Positions 60,859 to 64,000 of a DNA stretch of 64,000 nt are shown in pieces (position 1 is the first letter of the stretch; every line of letters starts with the position of its first letter). Source of the stretch: DASQPR01 sp963724705 (GTDB lineage: Bacteria; Actinomycetota; Actinomycetes; Mycobacteriales; Micromonosporaceae); the NCBI GenBank assembly GCA_963724705.1, contig CAVRVS010000004.1, forward strand, positions 1,860,001-1,924,000, read 5' to 3'. The notes under the pieces were generated by a model, which ran no database searches, had not been told where the DNA came from, and saw only the letters and a program-made list of their open reading frames with translations. Both the position numbers and the translations under genes were made by a program.

Positions 60859-63074
60859 GAGCTGTTGAGGGCGCAGAATTCGGTGTAGGTCTTACTGAAG
60901 ATGACCTTCGGGTTGGTGCCGACGGTCTGGAAGTAGCCGTAACCCACCTTCGTCGCGTCGGGATTGACGGCGGCTTTCAACGCGGCTTCGCCTGGATTGC
61001 TGATCGCACCGGGCGGGAAGCCGGTGACGGTGTGCGTGTTGTACGGGTCGTTCGGGTCCGTCAGCTCAGACGCTTTGAGCTTGTCCGACGTCTTCGAGTC
61101 GTGGCCGGTCATGCGCAGGAAGTAGTTGGTCTCGCTGTCGACGCCGAGCAGGCCGTTCGCGAGCCCATTGAAGACCCGGTTGTAGAGCACCTTCGTGACG
61201 CCGGCCATGTCGGCCGGTGTGGTCGCCTCTTTCTGGGCGATCGACGCGGCGATCAGCGCCTCGATCGGCGGGATGCCACCTAGCTTCGTCTTCGTGCGGT
61301 TCTTGAAGTCCAGTGATGTCATCACGGTGTTGAACTTCCTGACCATGTCGGACAGCATGTCCTTCGCCGTCTCGTCCGGCTGGAAGCTGTACGTCGCCGG
61401 GAACAGGAAGCCCTCGATCATCGCCGGGTATTTGAAGCCCTTCTCGGTCGCGGTCACGGTCGTGCGATGGTCGTCACGCTTGGCCGTATACCACGATTTG
61501 TCCACCCCGAGGGCGACCGGATCCTTGGCCGCCGTGATGAAATCGCTGACCGGAATGCCGGTCTGCTTCGACAACAACGTATAGATGTCGACCGAGATCG
61601 TGCCTTCGGGAATCGTCACCTTGTAGACGAAGAGATTGGCCGGGTTGCCGTTGGCATCCTTCGCCTCGAGGGCCTCGAGCGCGCTCTTCGCGCTCATCTG
61701 CTTATGCAACCGGTACCAGCCGGCTTCGATCGTGATTGACTTCGGGTCGGCCTTCGCGGCATTGATGAACGCCTTCGTGCTCTTGATGACACCGTCGGTC
61801 AAGAGTGTCTGCGCGATCGCCGTCGACGTGTCGTCCTTGGCCACCTTGACCTTCACGATCTCGCTCGTGCCGGCGCCGGAGTAGTCCGCTGCCCCGAAAT
61901 AGGACCGCACCTTGCCGTAGCCCCAGTAGCCGCCGCCCCCGACGATCGCGAGCAGCACGATGACGATGGCGAGCACGATCGGACCCCGACCACGACGACG
62001 CTTCGTCTGCGTGCCGATCGGGATCGGCGGGAAACTGTCGTCGCCGGCGCCGGCCGCCACGCGGCGATTGCCGCCGGTCGTCCGCGGGTCGCCGGCATCG
62101 GGGTAGCCCTGCGGACGGCCGACCGCTCGCATGCCGTGTCCCCCGGTCGTCGCGGGGTCGGCGGCGTATTCGTCGGCGCCGAATCCACGCTCGATGAATC
62201 CGCCGGGCGCGCCGTAATCGGGGCCGCCGCCGTAACCCGGGCCGTCCTGGCCAGGGCCGCCGTAGCCCTGGCCGTCATAGGCCGGACGGCCGAAGTCCTG
62301 GTTGGAGTAGCCGTTGCCGGGCTGATCCGCCGGATAGCCGGGCTGCTCGTATCCGCCCGGAAATCCTGGCTCGGCGTAGCGCGGATCGTAGCCCTGACCA
62401 GTCGGGCCTGATCCCGGGTAGCCGTCGGAGGGATAGCCCTGCGGTGAATAGCTCTGACCCGGATGCGGCTGGTCGCCGTAGCCACCTCCGGCGTAGCCCG
62501 GCGGCGGTTGTCCCGGCCCACGCTGGTCGTAGCCCGGACCTACCGTCGGGCCGGCTTGAGTCTGATCGCGTTCGGGGTCGAACGGGCGGCCCGGACCGGT
62601 GTGTTGCCCGGGATAACCGTTCGCGTCGCGGCCGGCGGCGTCGAAGCCATACTGGTCGAAGCCGTTGACGTCATATCCGTTGACGTCGTAACCGTTCGCG
62701 TCGTAGCCGTTGGCGTCGTAGACCCGGATCGGGTAGCCGTTCGCGTCGTACGCCTGCACCGGGTAACCGTTCGCGTCGTACGTCTGCACGGGATAGCCCT
62801 GCGCGTCGTACGCCTGCACCGGATAACCGTTGGCGTCGTACGCCGGCGGCGGGTAGCCGTTGTCGCCGTAGCCGGCGCGTTGGTCATGTTGTGGCTGTGG
62901 GTAGCCGGCCGGGCCGGGCCGCTGCTGCGGATAACCGCCCGCGCCGTCGGTCGCCCCGTCGGGCCAACCACCCTGCTGGTCCCGGAGTACATCGTGACCG
63001 TGGTCGACAGCTGGATGGTGACGCCGCTGGCGACCACGGCCGTCATTCCACGACGTGTCGCGCCCGTCGCTCAC
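60852..63074 (-). CDS. mltG: Endolytic murein transglycosylase MltG with long Tyr/Gly-rich cytoplasmic region
   Basis: A 740-residue protein, about twice the length of the Escherichia coli enzyme. The first 360 residues are low-complexity (Gly, Tyr, Pro, Gln, Asp) and include about eight units related to YDANGYPVQA (residues 78-160). One membrane helix follows (IVLAIVIVLLAIVGGGGYWG, about 363-382), then a LysM-like part and the YceG catalytic domain with the active-site Glu in YPAMIEGFLFPATYSFQPDE (about 553), ASIAQKEATTPADMAGVTKV and VTGFPPGAISNPGEAALKAA. MltG cuts nascent glycan strands at the outer face of the membrane. The cytoplasmic repeats may link it to the divisome or polar growth machinery; this is inference. 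Confidence 0.94.
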   Translation of the reverse strand: MSDGRDTSWNDGRGRQRRHHPAVDHGHDVLRDQQGGWPDGATDGAGGYPQQRPGPAGYPQPQHDQRAGYGDNGYPPPAYDANGYPVQAYDAQGYPVQTYDANGYPVQAYDANGYPIRVYDANGYDANGYDVNGYDVNGFDQYGFDAAGRDANGYPGQHTGPGRPFDPERDQTQAGPTVGPGYDQRGPGQPPPGYAGGGYGDQPHPGQSYSPQGYPSDGYPGSGPTGQGYDPRYAEPGFPGGYEQPGYPADQPGNGYSNQDFGRPAYDGQGYGGPGQDGPGYGGGPDYGAPGGFIERGFGADEYAADPATTGGHGMRAVGRPQGYPDAGDPRTTGGNRRVAAGAGDDSFPPIPIGTQTKRRRGRGPIVLAIVIVLLAIVGGGGYWGYGKVRSYFGAADYSGAGTSEIVKVKVAKDDTSTAIAQTLLTDGVIKSTKAFINAAKADPKSITIEAGWYRLHKQMSAKSALEALEAKDANGNPANLFVYKVTIPEGTISVDIYTLLSKQTGIPVSDFITAAKDPVALGVDKSWYTAKRDDHRTTVTATEKGFKYPAMIEGFLFPATYSFQPDETAKDMLSDMVRKFNTVMTSLDFKNRTKTKLGGIPPIEALIAASIAQKEATTPADMAGVTKVLYNRVFNGLANGLLGVDSETNYFLRMTGHDSKTSDKLKASELTDPNDPYNTHTVTGFPPGAISNPGEAALKAAVNPDATKVGYGYFQTVGTNPKVIFSKTYTEFCALNSSC
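62610..62843 (-). repeat. Coding tandem repeat (YDANGYPVQA-like units) in mltG
   Basis: Roughly eight imperfect 15- to 30-base units encode YDANGY, YDAQGY and YDVNGY variants. The repeated DNA motif is a Tyr-Asp-Ala-Asn-Gly codon block. It is in frame throughout. Confidence 0.8.
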
Positions 63075-63529
63075 TGCATCCGCCTCCGCTGTGCATCCAA
63101 CCAGCCCTGGAGGATCTCCACGGCTGCCGCCTGGTCGACGACGGCACGTTGCCGCTTGCCCCGTACGCCGCGTTCCGCCAGCCTACGCGTGGCAACAACC
63201 GTCGACATCCTCTCATCAGACAGCCACATCGGTACAGGGTCGATCGCAGCCGCCACACGCTGGGCATATGCCCGCGCGGCGACGGCGGCCGGCCCGTCTT
63301 CGCCGGTCAGTCGCACGGGCAGTCCCACCACAACCCCCACACCCTCGTGGATCCGGACAAGCCGCGCGATTTCGGCAATGTCTGTCGGGATAACCCCGGC
63401 CGGAGCCTTCAGGTCACGGGCGAGTGTCACCAGTGGTGTCGCCAGGATGCCGTCCGGGTCACTGATTGCGACACCGACGCGGACCTGACCGACGTCGACG
63501 CCGAGCCGAACGCCACGCTCGAACGTCAC
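63071..63529 (-). CDS. ruvX: RuvX/YqgF-family nuclease
   Basis: From GTG 63529 the product has 152 residues. The RNase H-like core starts RLGVDVGQVRVGVAISDPDG with the first catalytic Asp; VVVGLPVRLTGEDGPAAVAA and MWLSDERMSTVVATRRLAER supply the conserved Glu, and DQAAAVEILQGWLDAQ the last Asp. The family is linked to 16S rRNA 5' end maturation and was named a putative Holliday-junction resolvase. A longer frame reaches 63610 but its extra residues lack homology. The stop overlaps the mltG start by four bases. Confidence 0.9.
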   Translation of the reverse strand: MTFERGVRLGVDVGQVRVGVAISDPDGILATPLVTLARDLKAPAGVIPTDIAEIARLVRIHEGVGVVVGLPVRLTGEDGPAAVAARAYAQRVAAAIDPVPMWLSDERMSTVVATRRLAERGVRGKRQRAVVDQAAAVEILQGWLDAQRRRMQ

Positions 63530-63658
63530 CGGGACTCCGCAACTGCCGCGGCAGCTCGGTCGCAGACGGTCGAACGAGACGCGCATCGGCCAGACGTGGT
63601 CGGGCCGCACGCCGCGAACGGCATGCGGCCCGACCGAGCGAATCTGTGTACCGAGCGG

Positions 63659-64000
63659 TTACGCACCGTGCGCGGCGACCGCCATCTCTACGGCGCCGAG
63701 CAGCGCGGTCACGTCGGCGGCCGGCAGGCCGCCGCCCTGCGCGAGCTCGGCGTTGCCGCCGCCCCGGCCGGCCAGCGCGCCCTTCACGAGGTCCGACGCC
63801 GACAACCCTCGGTCCCGCCCGGCGCCGTTGACGGTGACGACCAGCGACGCCTTTCCGCCGGAGGTCGCCGCGACCGAAACCACGGCGGGCCGGGTCGCCG
63901 GAATCCGGCCACGGATCTCTTGCGCGAGCGTACGGACGTCGTTGCCGGCCGCACCCTCTGGAGCCTGGATCCCGACGTACGCGACGCCATTGAGATCCCG
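63659..64000 (-). CDS. alaS: Alanyl-tRNA synthetase, C-terminal end
   Basis: The gene enters from the right edge; 113 codons are present. LNGVAYVGIQAPEGAAGNDV and RTLAQEIRGRIP belong to the DHHA1 domain, and ASLVVTVNGAGRDRGLSASD followed by RGGGNAELAQGGGLPAADV is the AlaS C-terminal signature used in oligomerisation. The position directly upstream of ruvX and mltG is the standard actinobacterial order. Confidence 0.93.
   Translation of the reverse strand, partial: RDLNGVAYVGIQAPEGAAGNDVRTLAQEIRGRIPATRPAVVSVAATSGGKASLVVTVNGAGRDRGLSASDLVKGALAGRGGGNAELAQGGGLPAADVTALLGAVEMAVAAHGA

Noticed and set aside
62610..62843. Regularly spaced repeats resembling a CRISPR array
   Set aside because: The units stay in frame in mltG and encode YDANGY-type peptide repeats; there are no unique spacers and no cas genes.
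1..64000. tRNA, rRNA or riboswitch genes
   Set aside because: I looked for tRNA T-loop/anticodon patterns, rRNA-like stretches and leader structures before the biosynthetic genes and saw none that could be supported.

Overview
The window comes from a high-GC actinomycete. The third codon position is almost always G or C, and GTG starts and ATGA/GTGA overlaps are common. The right end carries the actinobacterial order alaS-ruvX-mltG-aroE-aroC-aroK. The secreted ricin-lectin hydrolases, the stressosome genes and the very frequent CGTACG string suggest Micromonosporales, but that placement is an inference. No tRNA, rRNA, CRISPR array, integrase or insertion sequence was seen.

Layout. 1-2.1 kb: the start of a drug-efflux MFS gene, then a YCII/DGPF protein and its ECF42-type sigma factor. 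2.5-9.6 kb: two secreted proteins, one discoidin/beta-helix and one S53 peptidase with Kelch repeats, both full of frame breaks. 9.7-18.4 kb: regulators, an SMP-30 lactonase, a TetR/methyltransferase pair around a perfect palindrome, and a response regulator-MMPL-histidine kinase operon. 18.7-22.7 kb: divergent GH18 and GH30 glycosidases that share a 372-bp, 371/372-identical lectin module and a repeated palindromic operator. 22.7-32.7 kb: stress-type genes (CsbD, ferritin-like, DUF6328, DUF6458, DUF6582, MscS, two STAS proteins), several behind GTTT-N15/16-GGGTA promoters of the SigB/SigF kind, mixed with MarR, MerR, MFS, VOC and GNAT genes.

32.9-40.0 kb is a stressosome locus: rsbR-rsbS-rsbT, an ATPase/phosphatase fusion, a hybrid histidine kinase, a REC-GAF-PP2C phosphatase and an RsbW-like kinase. 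With the neighbouring RsbV-like STAS proteins and the SigB-type promoters, it looks like a nearly complete partner-switching stress system and part of its regulon. The sigma factor itself is not in the window.

40.1-48.0 kb is one catabolic unit: rhaD (aldolase-dehydrogenase fusion), rhaB, lutA, lutB, lutC and an MFS carrier. It takes L-rhamnulose through L-lactaldehyde and L-lactate to pyruvate, and two LacI-like operators lie upstream. 48.5-51.6 kb holds galE and galK, then a 62-codon galT remnant abutting a truncated ABC-F gene. 51.6-57.5 kb contains a broken flavin monooxygenase, an acetoacetate decarboxylase-like protein, a GIDE-like membrane protein, an RHH/Clp-N protein divergent from a sigma region-4 mini-protein and anti-sigma factor, and a GNAT. 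57.5-64 kb is the shikimate/mltG/ruvX/alaS block.

Frame breaks cluster at 4.2-9.2, 23-27, 35.4, 42.9-45.2 and 51.6-52.9 kb and are mostly of +1 sense. Many hit genes that ought to work, so part of this is probably consensus error rather than gene decay.
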